Positions 18,725 to 26,485 of a DNA stretch of 42,469 nucleotides are shown piece by piece. The stretch is taken from positions 1 through 42,469 of the forward strand of contig PLYR01000134.1 of the NCBI GenBank assembly GCA_003153435.1, in the 5' to 3' direction. A program made the translations under genes and the position numbers. Each line of letters starts with the position of its first letter. The first letter of the stretch is position 1. The notes below the pieces were generated by a model that had not been told where the DNA came from, ran no database searches, and was given only the letters and a program-made list of their open reading frames with translations. Source of the stretch: Bacteroidota bacterium (GTDB lineage Bacteria > Bacteroidota > Bacteroidia > Palsa-965).

Positions 18725-19189
18725 TCAGGAAATCAGTTTTTGTCTTAGCATAAAATCAAGTTGTTCATTCGCGAGGAGTAGTTTCTCTGTAAGCGCTTTA
18801 TTGGCGGCACGTAAAGAATAAATTTCATATGCATGCTCAAAGGCCATTTTTAATTCCTGTTCCTCCCAGGGTTTAGTAATATACCGGAACACCTGCCCCT
18901 TATTAATAGCATTAATCACAGCCTGTATATCTGAGTAACCTGTAATGAGCATCCGCATAGGGTCAGGATATTCCGGGATAATGGATTCAAGAAACTCTAC
19001 TCCGGTGGTTTCAGGCATTCGCTGGTCAGTAAGAATTAGGTGAAAGGTGTGTTCTTTCAAAAGATTCCAGCCTTCAGCAGGGGATATGGCAGTATGCACT
19101 TCGAAATCCCTCCTGAACATAGCTTTAAACGCAAGAAGATTGTTGATCTCGTCATCAACATACAGAATCCTGATTTTTTCTTTTTCCAT
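18725..19189 (-). CDS. Single-domain response regulator (receiver only)
   Basis: 154 aa. CheY-like receiver: acidic pocket VDDE (11-14), phosphoacceptor D55 in LILTDQRMPE, T83 of ITGY, and K106 in YITKPWEEQEL. After the receiver only a short coiled-coil tail follows (KALTEKLLLANEQLDFMLRQ), with no DNA-binding or enzymatic output. Its sequence is close to the receiver of the 24496-25587 gene (shared TDQRMPE, KPW-EQELK, AYEI), so the two come from one family. It is the last gene of the five-gene cluster, 9 bp downstream of the DISM kinase, and is likely that kinase's phosphate acceptor. Confidence 0.95.
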   Translation of the reverse strand: MEKEKIRILYVDDEINNLLAFKAMFRRDFEVHTAISPAEGWNLLKEHTFHLILTDQRMPETTGVEFLESIIPEYPDPMRMLITGYSDIQAVINAINKGQVFRYITKPWEEQELKMAFEHAYEIYSLRAANKALTEKLLLANEQLDFMLRQKLIS

Positions 19190-19198
19190 GGGCTGAAA

Positions 19199-21337
19199 TT
19201 ATAGTGAGTGTACTGTTTTAGGAAGGCTGATCTTGAAACAGGTTCCTTTACCAAGTTCTGATTCAACAGAAATTTTGCCATGGTGCTGTTCCATGATGTT
19301 ATAGGCAATAGACAGGCCAAGACCCATTCCCTGGCCAACAGATTTAGTAGTAAAAAAAGGATCGAATATTTTTCCCATAACTTCATTCGGAATACCAATT
19401 CCATCATCGCAAATAGCAATACAAACCAATTTCTCACACTCCGTCGAGGTAATAGTTATAACACCATCCCCTCCTTTCGCTTCAATAGCCTGAATGGCAT
19501 TATTCAGGACGTTCATGAATACTTGATTGATTTTACCGGGATAACACTCCACTAAAGGAATAGGAGTATAATTCTTTATGATTTTTATTTTGCCCTTAAA
19601 TTGGGTATTCAGCAAGACAAGCGTTGAATCAAGTCCGTCGTATAGATCACAATATTTAAGATCATCTTCACCTAAGCGGGAAAAGTTCCGAAGGCCTTTC
19701 ACTATTTCAGCAGTTCTTGATGCCCCGTCGTCTATACCTTTTACTAATTCATTTATTTCCCTGAGAGAATATTCAAGGTCAAGTTTTTTTGCAAGGTCCT
19801 GTATTTCTTTCAGTTTTTCGTCGGGAACGATACCGGGGCTTATTTCACCGTATTTATCAAGAACAAGCTTTACTTCGTCCATAGTACGCTTCAGAGATTT
19901 AATATTTGATTTTACGAAATTGATTGGATTGTTTATTTCATGAGCAATACCGGCAGTCAACTGGCCAAGCGAAGCCATTTTTTCTGATTCTACGAGCTGG
20001 CTCTGAGCTTCTCTGAGATTAGTATTTGTGCTATTGAGTTCTGTGTTGGCTACCTGAAGTTCAGAGGTTCGTTCCTTTACTTTGAATTCAAGGATGACAT
20101 TTTGTTCTTTAATGATTCGTTCGTTTTCCTTCATGGCAGACAAAGCTTGAGCCTGGGAGGATTCTTTTTCCTTTTTCAGAATATTGATGCGATCAGCCAA
20201 ACCGAAAGAAATCAGAACAACTTCAAAAGCGGAGCCTGTTTGCATACTGTAACGGGTAAAATTGTTGAACGGCAGAATGTCAAAATCTTTAAGAATGTAA
20301 AGACATACTCCAACCAGAAAAACGCTCCAGGCAATAAGAAAGAATTTAGCAGGACGGTATCCTTTTTTTAAGATTACATAACCAACATAAAGCATATATA
20401 CAGAAACAAGCATGGCGGTAATTTCCATCAGCGCATAGCTCGGAGCATAGATATCACAAATAGCCAGTGCCATGCTCACAGCATACATCAGATAAAAAAG
20501 GTAAATAAATTTAAAAAGCCGGGGAGGAGCGAGATCCTTGGTTTGTAAAAACACTCTCTGAAATGCAAGACTGGCGATACCTACCATAGAAGGGAGTAAA
20601 AACCCATTGTGTATAGCCATCCATGATGAACCAGGCCAGAGAAACTGGAAGGTAAATCCCTGAAGACTGGTTTGGGTTAGAGGAATAAGTATTATATAGA
20701 CTACATAGTAGAGATAGCTTTTGTCTTTCACTGAAAAATAAATAAATAAATTGTAGAGAAACATAACCAGCATGATGCCGAAATAAAGTCCAGAAAGAAT
20801 ATATTTTCCGGAGAGATATTGGAATATGGATGACTCACTTCCAAGCACCAATGGTACTTGTATCTGTTCCGTACTTTTTATTTTGAGGAGATAGGTAGAT
20901 GCTAATCCAGGGCCCAGATCCAGGCGGAATAAATAGTCGGCTACCTGGTATTTTCTTTTGGGGAACGCCTGAAATTCTCCTGTTTTTTCAGTTTTTATCC
21001 CTCCTTCCTTAAGAAAGGAATAGATAGACGCTTCGTCCATGATGGGCTGTTCGAGCATGAGAAGCAGGTGATCAGCATTGCAGGCATTTTTAACATTTAT
21101 CTTTAACCAAAAGGCGGAGGAGGAAAACCCTAGGTTGGGAACAAGCTTATCGCTTGCTTTAAAATTTGTGGAATGCATAACTTCCAGCGGAGAAAGGTTG
21201 TCTTGCTTGTCTTCCAGGATGCTTATATATTTTCCAATATCCATACGACTTCCTGCATCTGAAAAGACAAGCGTATCAGATGCTCCCATTAAGAGCAGGG
21301 GGGCTGTAAGAAGCAGTATTGTGGTCCAGAATCTCAT
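19199..21337 (-). CDS. 7TMR-DISM sensor histidine kinase
   Basis: 712 aa. Signal peptide (MRFWTTILLLTAPLLLMGAS), then a periplasmic 7TMR-DISM extracellular domain (about 22-160; NLGFSSSAFWLKINVKN is typical), seven membrane helices (about 180-390), a coiled coil (about 400-450), HisKA with H466 in GQLTAGIAHEINNPINFVKS, and the ATPase domain with NVLNNAIQAIEAKGGDG, ICDDGIGIPNEV and TKSVGQGMGLGLSIAYNI. DISM extracellular domains are carbohydrate-binding-like and sense small external ligands. It sits 30 bp after the GNAT-like gene and 9 bp before the receiver gene, so the signal may be connected with the product of the enzymes encoded upstream (inference). Confidence 0.95.
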   Translation of the reverse strand: MRFWTTILLLTAPLLLMGASDTLVFSDAGSRMDIGKYISILEDKQDNLSPLEVMHSTNFKASDKLVPNLGFSSSAFWLKINVKNACNADHLLLMLEQPIMDEASIYSFLKEGGIKTEKTGEFQAFPKRKYQVADYLFRLDLGPGLASTYLLKIKSTEQIQVPLVLGSESSIFQYLSGKYILSGLYFGIMLVMFLYNLFIYFSVKDKSYLYYVVYIILIPLTQTSLQGFTFQFLWPGSSWMAIHNGFLLPSMVGIASLAFQRVFLQTKDLAPPRLFKFIYLFYLMYAVSMALAICDIYAPSYALMEITAMLVSVYMLYVGYVILKKGYRPAKFFLIAWSVFLVGVCLYILKDFDILPFNNFTRYSMQTGSAFEVVLISFGLADRINILKKEKESSQAQALSAMKENERIIKEQNVILEFKVKERTSELQVANTELNSTNTNLREAQSQLVESEKMASLGQLTAGIAHEINNPINFVKSNIKSLKRTMDEVKLVLDKYGEISPGIVPDEKLKEIQDLAKKLDLEYSLREINELVKGIDDGASRTAEIVKGLRNFSRLGEDDLKYCDLYDGLDSTLVLLNTQFKGKIKIIKNYTPIPLVECYPGKINQVFMNVLNNAIQAIEAKGGDGVITITSTECEKLVCIAICDDGIGIPNEVMGKIFDPFFTTKSVGQGMGLGLSIAYNIMEQHHGKISVESELGKGTCFKISLPKTVHSL

Positions 21338-21367
21338 AAGGCTTTCCTTTAGATGGAAGGATATTGT

Positions 21368-22090
21368 TTATTCTTTAATTAAATTCTTTAAAATTTCCAA
21401 GGATATAGTAAGCTCGTATTTTACGACAAGATTTCCCTTCGGGTTTTCTTCAGTCATTATCTGATTGGGATTTGCCCGCAGGTTTAACATCCTTTCTTTG
21501 TCATAAGGAGCGCTTGTTTCCAAAGTTTCCACATTTAGAATTCCAAGTACTTTGGCGAGGTATTCAGGTGTGGGATAAATGAAATTTCCATCGACACCCA
21601 GCGTTTTGTCAACAACAAAACCAATCCTGGTAAACATTGCAAGAGTATAATCAGCGCATATTCCTAGCAACGTTTTAAAGTGAAGCTGATTAATAATCGA
21701 TACCCCGGCACGGGTCAGCAGGGTACTGATTCCCTTGCCAGCGACAGTCTTCGAATTCCATAGACCACAAAGTTCTCCAGCTCCTCCATTTAAGCAGAAA
21801 TTGTTCACCTGTGCGTAAATTTTAGAATCCATTTTCCCGATCGCTTCTTCCAAAGGAAGTGGAGTTACCCTGTCGGCAATGTGTGTTCTCACACCCCCAA
21901 GCATTTCTCCAGTCTCTGTCATGGCCACTACCCCGAATACTCCTGGGTTAGTAATCCAGTCTTCATTATTTGTTGTAATATTCTCGATACCATAATCATT
22001 CAACACTCTTCTGTGCCCTTCCAGGTACTTCAGAGCTGTTTCAGGCTCAAACAAAGGATAAAACACCCGGATAATAATCATACAGATCAT
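21368..22090 (-). CDS. GNAT-fold acyltransferase-like protein, partner of the E1-like/nitroreductase protein
   Basis: 240 aa, no signal peptide. Not a familiar named family, but the strand-helix order is GNAT-like: GEMLGGVRTHIADRV (62-76, substrate strand), AGELCGLWNSKTVAGKGIST (104-123), where VAGKGIST is in the place of the acyl-CoA pyrophosphate loop, then FKTLLGICADYTLAMFTRIGF (138-158), like the C-terminal half of GNAT and N-acyl amino-acid synthases of the FeeM type. Its start overlaps the stop of the 780-aa E1/nitroreductase gene by 4 bp (22087-22090), so the two are translationally coupled and the proteins probably act together. What is acylated is unknown; an N-acyl amino acid is one possibility. 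Confidence 0.6.
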   Translation of the reverse strand: MICMIIIRVFYPLFEPETALKYLEGHRRVLNDYGIENITTNNEDWITNPGVFGVVAMTETGEMLGGVRTHIADRVTPLPLEEAIGKMDSKIYAQVNNFCLNGGAGELCGLWNSKTVAGKGISTLLTRAGVSIINQLHFKTLLGICADYTLAMFTRIGFVVDKTLGVDGNFIYPTPEYLAKVLGILNVETLETSAPYDKERMLNLRANPNQIMTEENPKGNLVVKYELTISLEILKNLIKE

Positions 22091-24429
22091 TTAATTACCA
22101 AAACATCTTCAAGAAGCCGTCTCAGAGATTTAATCTCCATTTGATCTGCAAGGGAAAGACGGAAAAGAAAAATTTCTCCAACCGGAGGTGGCAGTGGAAA
22201 TAACGTTTCAAACGAAGTTCTCAATTTTTTTAATTCCATTTGAGTTTCCGGATTCAGACCGGCACCTTTCCCCTGAATGAGCCGCGAAAAAAAGAAAGTG
22301 CAAGGCGAAACCGGTTGAAATGAAATTCGTCTTTTGTTAGCAGTAAGCCAAGCCCGCTGAACAGCCCGTCCTCCCTGAAAGAAAAATTCAGGTCCGTAGG
22401 ATGGCATAGTTACCAGACCGAGACAAGAAGCCGCAGCAACGCTTTTACGCGCAAGATTTTCAAATGCCCTTCCCCCCTTCCAATTATTCAGATGTTTAAT
22501 GACATCGTTATGTCTTGCCATTAGAAATCCAATATGTTCAGAAGGTGTCAGGTCTACCGTCTCTAAATCTACACCATCTCTGGTCCTTTCAGCCTCTTCC
22601 CGGGTCCAACGTATTTCGTTAACAAAATTCGTGTGTCCTACAGTATGAAGAAGACGAATCCGTTCAACACTTGCAATGATTTCACCACATCTTTCCAAAT
22701 CATCCGGTTTTTGAAGAAAGTGTAATCCCGCACCAGGAATTGTTCTGACGGCATCTCTTATTTCCTTCAGTATTTGCTCATCAATTGGTTTTCGGGTTCC
22801 GATCTTACGATTTGTGCTTCTGAGAAAGATCACACTTGCAAGATCATCGACCGCATGTGGTTCGACCGGCAGATCTTGAGGAGTCTTATCCTTTGAATAA
22901 AAACGGAACATAGCAACAAGTTTATCTTTACCGGGAAGGAAATGTTTTAAAAACACTTCCAAGTTCATGGAATGCGCTTTCAGTATAAGGTTTTCGGTTG
23001 CCGCGCCGAGACCAATGTGGGAGGCTGTGTCAGCATAGTCGAGCAGTGAAACTGAACGAATACGATCATGAAAAAGGAAGAGATTGTTTCCGGAAACAAA
23101 CCATTTCCAGGGCTGGGCGTTTCCCCCTGATGGAGCTGCTATTGCAGCGCTTACCAAATCAATGATTTGCTCTTGAGTTAAGGCCAGTTGATTTTTATCG
23201 GGTTGAACTCCAGAGCAGTCTATCATCTCTTGCATCTCCAATTCCGTTAGCTCCCTTTCTGTATCGGCAGGAATATGATTTTGCAAGGAAGCATTGTTTT
23301 TATCACCGACCAGGTCTTCAAAATCTACAAAGTATCTTCCTGATTCATGGTATTGGTCTAAAGCAATCCTGCGACAAACGTCAGCCGTCAGTGCTCCTCC
23401 AAGCACGACAGAAGAAGCCAGTTGAGGCCAACTGCTAATGCTTTGACCGACTTCAATCATCGATGCTTTGAGTTTTGAGGAAATAGTTTCAGTACCTATC
23501 ATCGGAAGGAGGTACGGAATTTTTTGTTCGTTGGTGAGATCTTTGATCCGCGATACGTCCAGGTGATCTATCAAACCGTGGAGGAGGGCTCGCTCAGGTT
23601 CAAGATCGAACCGCTCTACATCAAGCATTCCCCGGTCATTTAACTGCATAACAACGGGTATTTGCAAAGCCTTGGCCATTTGCCGACAACGGATTTTAAT
23701 ATCCAGACCATCGCATTCTTCTACGAGTATGTTAAGCTTTCCTCCTTCCTGAAAGAAACGCGCCATATTTTCTTCAGTCAGCCCCTCTGTAAAACACACA
23801 CATTTCAGAAATGGGTCTATTTCAGCAATCTCCCGGGCAGCAGAAATGGCTTTGGAAAGTCCGAGTTGATAGACCCCGGCTTGAATCCGATTAAGATTTG
23901 TTAATTCAAGCAAATCGAAATCTGCCAGCCTGATTTCTCCAAATCCTCTTTCCATAGCAAGAGTAATGGCTATTGTTCGTCCAACGGATAAGCCAACGAC
24001 ACCGATCTTAAGCTTACCAAGCTGATCTCTTTCTGCAACGGTAATTTTATACTGATTCCGGTTGGTTCTCACTTCAATGAATTCCTCCTCATCAAGTAAA
24101 TGAATGAGCTTATGCGACCAGGGATAATATACCCAGACTCCATATTCTTCTGGAGGGACCATGCCCAGATGTGCAACAACACCGTTGTCGAGCTCTGTTG
24201 TAGAAAGCCGGACTTTGGGGTTCTTTGTTTTGATTAATTCCTGAAGTTGACTTATTAATTCATCGTGGATAGTAACGGATGGCGAACTCTGGAGGAGTGT
24301 TTCCAGTTTGTTTTTGTCAGCTAGGTTATTAAGCCTGTAAAAAACAGGATGATAAACCGTTGTCCCTTTTTCTTGTTTCCGAAGTAAATCAGGCAGAGAC
24401 TGCTTTTCTACGCTTTCATCTTTCATCAT
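22087..24429 (-). CDS. Rv1355c/MoeY-like fusion: ThiF/E1-type adenylation domain plus nitroreductase domain
   Basis: 780 aa, soluble. Residues 1-135 are an N-terminal extension with no clear match. 140-360 are a ThiF/MoeB/E1-like adenylating domain: nucleotide loop KIGVVGLSVGRTIA (141-154), ADFDLLELTNLNRI (169-182) with the ATP-contacting Asp and the Asn-Arg pair, and EIDPF (203-207). The CxxC zinc pairs of ThiF/MoeB are not seen. 415-735 are a nitroreductase (FMN) domain of the Acg-like type, beginning with AAPSGGNAQPWKWF (431-444). The architecture matches mycobacterial Rv1355c, annotated as MoeY. No molybdopterin genes are nearby, so a molybdenum role is not supported here. An E1-like enzyme paired with an FMN oxidoreductase recalls azol(in)e-forming peptide tailoring, but no YcaO protein or precursor peptide is seen. 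True reaction unknown. Confidence 0.85.
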   Translation of the reverse strand: MMKDESVEKQSLPDLLRKQEKGTTVYHPVFYRLNNLADKNKLETLLQSSPSVTIHDELISQLQELIKTKNPKVRLSTTELDNGVVAHLGMVPPEEYGVWVYYPWSHKLIHLLDEEEFIEVRTNRNQYKITVAERDQLGKLKIGVVGLSVGRTIAITLAMERGFGEIRLADFDLLELTNLNRIQAGVYQLGLSKAISAAREIAEIDPFLKCVCFTEGLTEENMARFFQEGGKLNILVEECDGLDIKIRCRQMAKALQIPVVMQLNDRGMLDVERFDLEPERALLHGLIDHLDVSRIKDLTNEQKIPYLLPMIGTETISSKLKASMIEVGQSISSWPQLASSVVLGGALTADVCRRIALDQYHESGRYFVDFEDLVGDKNNASLQNHIPADTERELTELEMQEMIDCSGVQPDKNQLALTQEQIIDLVSAAIAAPSGGNAQPWKWFVSGNNLFLFHDRIRSVSLLDYADTASHIGLGAATENLILKAHSMNLEVFLKHFLPGKDKLVAMFRFYSKDKTPQDLPVEPHAVDDLASVIFLRSTNRKIGTRKPIDEQILKEIRDAVRTIPGAGLHFLQKPDDLERCGEIIASVERIRLLHTVGHTNFVNEIRWTREEAERTRDGVDLETVDLTPSEHIGFLMARHNDVIKHLNNWKGGRAFENLARKSVAAASCLGLVTMPSYGPEFFFQGGRAVQRAWLTANKRRISFQPVSPCTFFFSRLIQGKGAGLNPETQMELKKLRTSFETLFPLPPPVGEIFLFRLSLADQMEIKSLRRLLEDVLVIK

Positions 24430-24495
24430 CTCTCGTTTATTATAATCCTTCCCTTGAGAAAAACATCCTTCTTGACGATCCAGAAGGGAGTATCG

Positions 24496-25587
24496 TTATG
24501 ATTCGTTTGGAACTTTGAAATGGAAGGTAGTTCCCTTCCCAGGAGCAGAATCCACCTCAATACCTCCTCCTATTTTTTCAACAGCCTCTTTCGCAATATA
24601 TAGTCCCAAACCGGAGCCCGACTGTTGAGCAGTTGCCCTGTAGAACATATTGAAAATCTTTTCTATATGTTCCGGGTCAATTCCAATGCCTCCGTCCTCC
24701 ACTGAAAAAGTTGCAACCTCAGGAGTTACTTTTACATGGACTGAAACATATGGGTTGGTTTCGCTCTTTTTCTGGTATTTAATTGCATTGTGAATAAGGT
24801 TGTTAAGGATTACTCTCACGCGAAACTCATCCGACTTAAATGCTGCTTTTTGGTCTATTTGATAAGTGAATTGTATTTTTTCTTTGCCTTTCAAATAATT
24901 GAAACTCCCCCAGACTTCAGGAATTAATTTTTCAAGTTCAAGATTTCCGGACTCTATTTCGTGTTTGGCGTTCTGATAGTAATGTGCAATGTTTCCTACA
25001 AAAACGTCTAGGCGGTCGATGCTCTCCTCAATCATAGGAAGATATCCCTGACTGGCATAGTCACCTTGCATCTTGGCATAATTAATAATTCCTTTGATTG
25101 ACATCAACGGAGAGCGCAGATCATGGGAAGCACTATATACAAATCTTTCGAGTTCTCTGTTTGTTTTTTCCAGCAGTTCATTTTTATCTTTCAGCAATTT
25201 CCGGGTCAGGCAAATTTCATAGGCATTTTTGATAATCACCTTTAGTTCCTGCTCATCCCAGGGCTTAGTCAGAAAGCAATAAACTTTCCCTTTGTTTATG
25301 GCATCTATGGCATCTTGAAAGTCTGTATACCCGGTGACTAGGATTTTGATGAGGTCGGGAAACTCCGTGGCTATTGATTGTAGAAAATCAATCCCCGATC
25401 TTTCGGGCATGCGTTGATCTGTCAGAATTATATCTATAGGCTGAGATCTGAGAATCATCAAACCTTCTGTGGCTGACTGAGCTGTTGCTACCTCATACTC
25501 CCGTCTGAAGGCTGCCTTAAAAGCCGTAAGCTGTCTTTGATCATCATCAACGTAAAGTAAATTCGGTCTTAACTCAAGCATATTCAT
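24496..25587 (-). CDS. Hybrid regulator: receiver domain followed by histidine kinase
   Basis: 363 aa, cytoplasmic. Receiver 8-125 with the acidic pocket VDDD (13-16), phosphoacceptor D57 (IILTDQRMPE) and K108 (LTKPWDEQEL); HisKA with H155 in FVYSASHDLRSPLMSIKG; ATPase domain 240-363 with LNNLIHNAIKYQKK, VEDGGIGIDPEHIEKIF and GSGLGLYIAKEAVEKIGG. The order receiver then kinase suggests that phosphorylation of D57 by another kinase controls this one. The first ATG is used; an ATG two codons later is equally possible. First gene of the cluster 25587 to 18725, 66 bp before the E1/nitroreductase gene. A candidate -7 element lies at 25707-25714. Confidence 0.93.
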   Translation of the reverse strand: MNMLELRPNLLYVDDDQRQLTAFKAAFRREYEVATAQSATEGLMILRSQPIDIILTDQRMPERSGIDFLQSIATEFPDLIKILVTGYTDFQDAIDAINKGKVYCFLTKPWDEQELKVIIKNAYEICLTRKLLKDKNELLEKTNRELERFVYSASHDLRSPLMSIKGIINYAKMQGDYASQGYLPMIEESIDRLDVFVGNIAHYYQNAKHEIESGNLELEKLIPEVWGSFNYLKGKEKIQFTYQIDQKAAFKSDEFRVRVILNNLIHNAIKYQKKSETNPYVSVHVKVTPEVATFSVEDGGIGIDPEHIEKIFNMFYRATAQQSGSGLGLYIAKEAVEKIGGGIEVDSAPGKGTTFHFKVPNES

Positions 25588-25706
25588 AATACAATTTCTA
25601 AATGCCTTAAATGCATTTTAGTCGATGAAAAACAATCAAAAATTGAGTGATTAACTTGGATTTAGCGGCTAGCATGCAAATTTCTGACATAAACCACCGA
25701 TTATTT

Positions 25707-25714
25707 CAAAGATA
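25707..25714 (-). promoter_or_regulatory. Candidate -7 element for the five-gene phosphorelay cluster
   Basis: CAAAGATA on the + strand reads TATCTTTG on the minus strand, a TAnnTTTG match. A TTTG 19 bp further upstream is not present. Transcription would start about 110 nt before the RR-HK start codon. Confidence 0.4.
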
Positions 25715-26054
25715 CTGATTTTACAATTTGAATTCTCCTTTGTTGGTGTTTGAAAACATACAAAATGGGGGTGAATCTTACACATAAATTAATCAATCAT
25801 GAAACCAGAAAGAAGAAATAGGATAGGATTAAGAAAGCCAATAAGCCATAAACCATTTCTTTCACCAAGAAACATAAACCGGTTGAAGCAGAAACATATC
25901 TGACAGATGCGATGGATATCTTACATCTCTTTTATATGGACAAGGTCGAATATTTAGACTTATCAGTTTGAACTCAATCTTAAACGATAATCAGCGATCT
26001 AATAGGAATCAAAAGGAAACTTTAACCTCAATTGTAGCAGAAAACAGCATTTAT

Positions 26055-26085
26055 TTTGCGAAAATGGAGTATTTTGATACTTTTG
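26055..26085 (+). promoter_or_regulatory. Promoter of tRNA-Ala (exact Bacteroidota consensus)
   Basis: TTTG at 26055-26058, a 19-bp spacer and TACTTTTG at 26078-26085: an exact TTTG-N19-TAnnTTTG match. The expected start lies about 20 nt before the mature tRNA 5' end. Confidence 0.85.
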
Positions 26086-26110
26086 CAGTCGTTCTTAGTA
26101 AAAATAAGAG

Positions 26111-26186
<76 letters not shown>

Positions 26187-26187
26187 C

Positions 26188-26235
26188 AACAACAGTACCA
26201 AGGCTTCCAGAGATTCTGGGGGCCTTTGTTGTTTT
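26188..26235 (+). terminator. Terminator-like hairpin after tRNA-Ala
   Basis: An outer stem AACAACA (26188-26194) with TGTTGTT (26227-26233) and an inner stem AAGGC (26200-26204) with GCCTT (26222-26226), with an internal bulge, ending in TTTT. It begins two bases after the tRNA discriminator base. Confidence 0.7.
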
Positions 26236-26239
26236 AGGC

Positions 26240-26261
26240 TGGTTTAAACATGGTTTAAACA
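26240..26261. repeat. Tandem 11-bp repeat with two GTTTAAAC palindromes
   Basis: TGGTTTAAACA occurs twice in direct succession (26240-26250 and 26251-26261). Each contains the 8-bp palindrome GTTTAAAC, so two identical palindromes are spaced by one helical turn, 50 bp after the tRNA gene. Could be a protein site or a scar of a mobile element; not determined. Confidence 0.5.
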
Positions 26262-26362
26262 TTTCAATTTTTAAGAACTCTCATCCTATGTGGAAAGAGA
26301 TTAACACGTACAAGAAGATTAGGACAGATTATAAAAAAACACATACGCTGATTTGTTTATAT

Positions 26363-26460
26363 GTAGAAAAACTAATAGTCACCACCCAGGAAGAGCTTCA
26401 GACTCTTATCGAAGTTAGTGTTCGCAAAGCCGTTGAACACGTAGCACCTGTAAGATTCAC
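26363..26460 (+). pseudogene. Possible remnant of an excisionase/HTH-like gene beside tRNA-Ala
   Basis: The reading frame gives VEKLIVTTQEELQTLIEVSV then RKAVEH, which resembles the N-terminus of the small helix-turn-helix (excisionase-like) proteins of Bacteroidota mobile elements, usually beginning M-E-K/E-x-I-x-T-T-x-E-E-L-x-x-L-I. The initiating codon is GTA instead of ATG (an upstream in-frame ATG at 26288 would add an unrelated leader). The HTH part itself is missing: the frame runs on antisense into the 3' end of the esterase gene. I read it as a truncated fragment left next to a tRNA, a usual integration site. The match rests on memory of the family pattern only. Confidence 0.4.
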
Positions 26461-26485
26461 CCACCCACTTCCTCAGCCATGGTAC

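Noticed and set aside
22087-24429. Thiazole/oxazole-modified peptide cluster
   Set aside because: An E1-like and a nitroreductase domain are present, but there is no YcaO gene, no precursor peptide and no exporter in the neighbourhood.
25391-25406. CCCGATCTTTCGGG-type palindrome similar to those in the tRNA-like elements
   Set aside because: It lies in a conserved coding part of the receiver domain (RMPERSGIDF), has only a 5-bp stem and lacks the outer T/A, so it is probably chance.
25799-25903. A 34-codon basic reading frame
   Set aside because: No recognisable similarity, no promoter, and short enough to occur by chance in an AT-rich gap.
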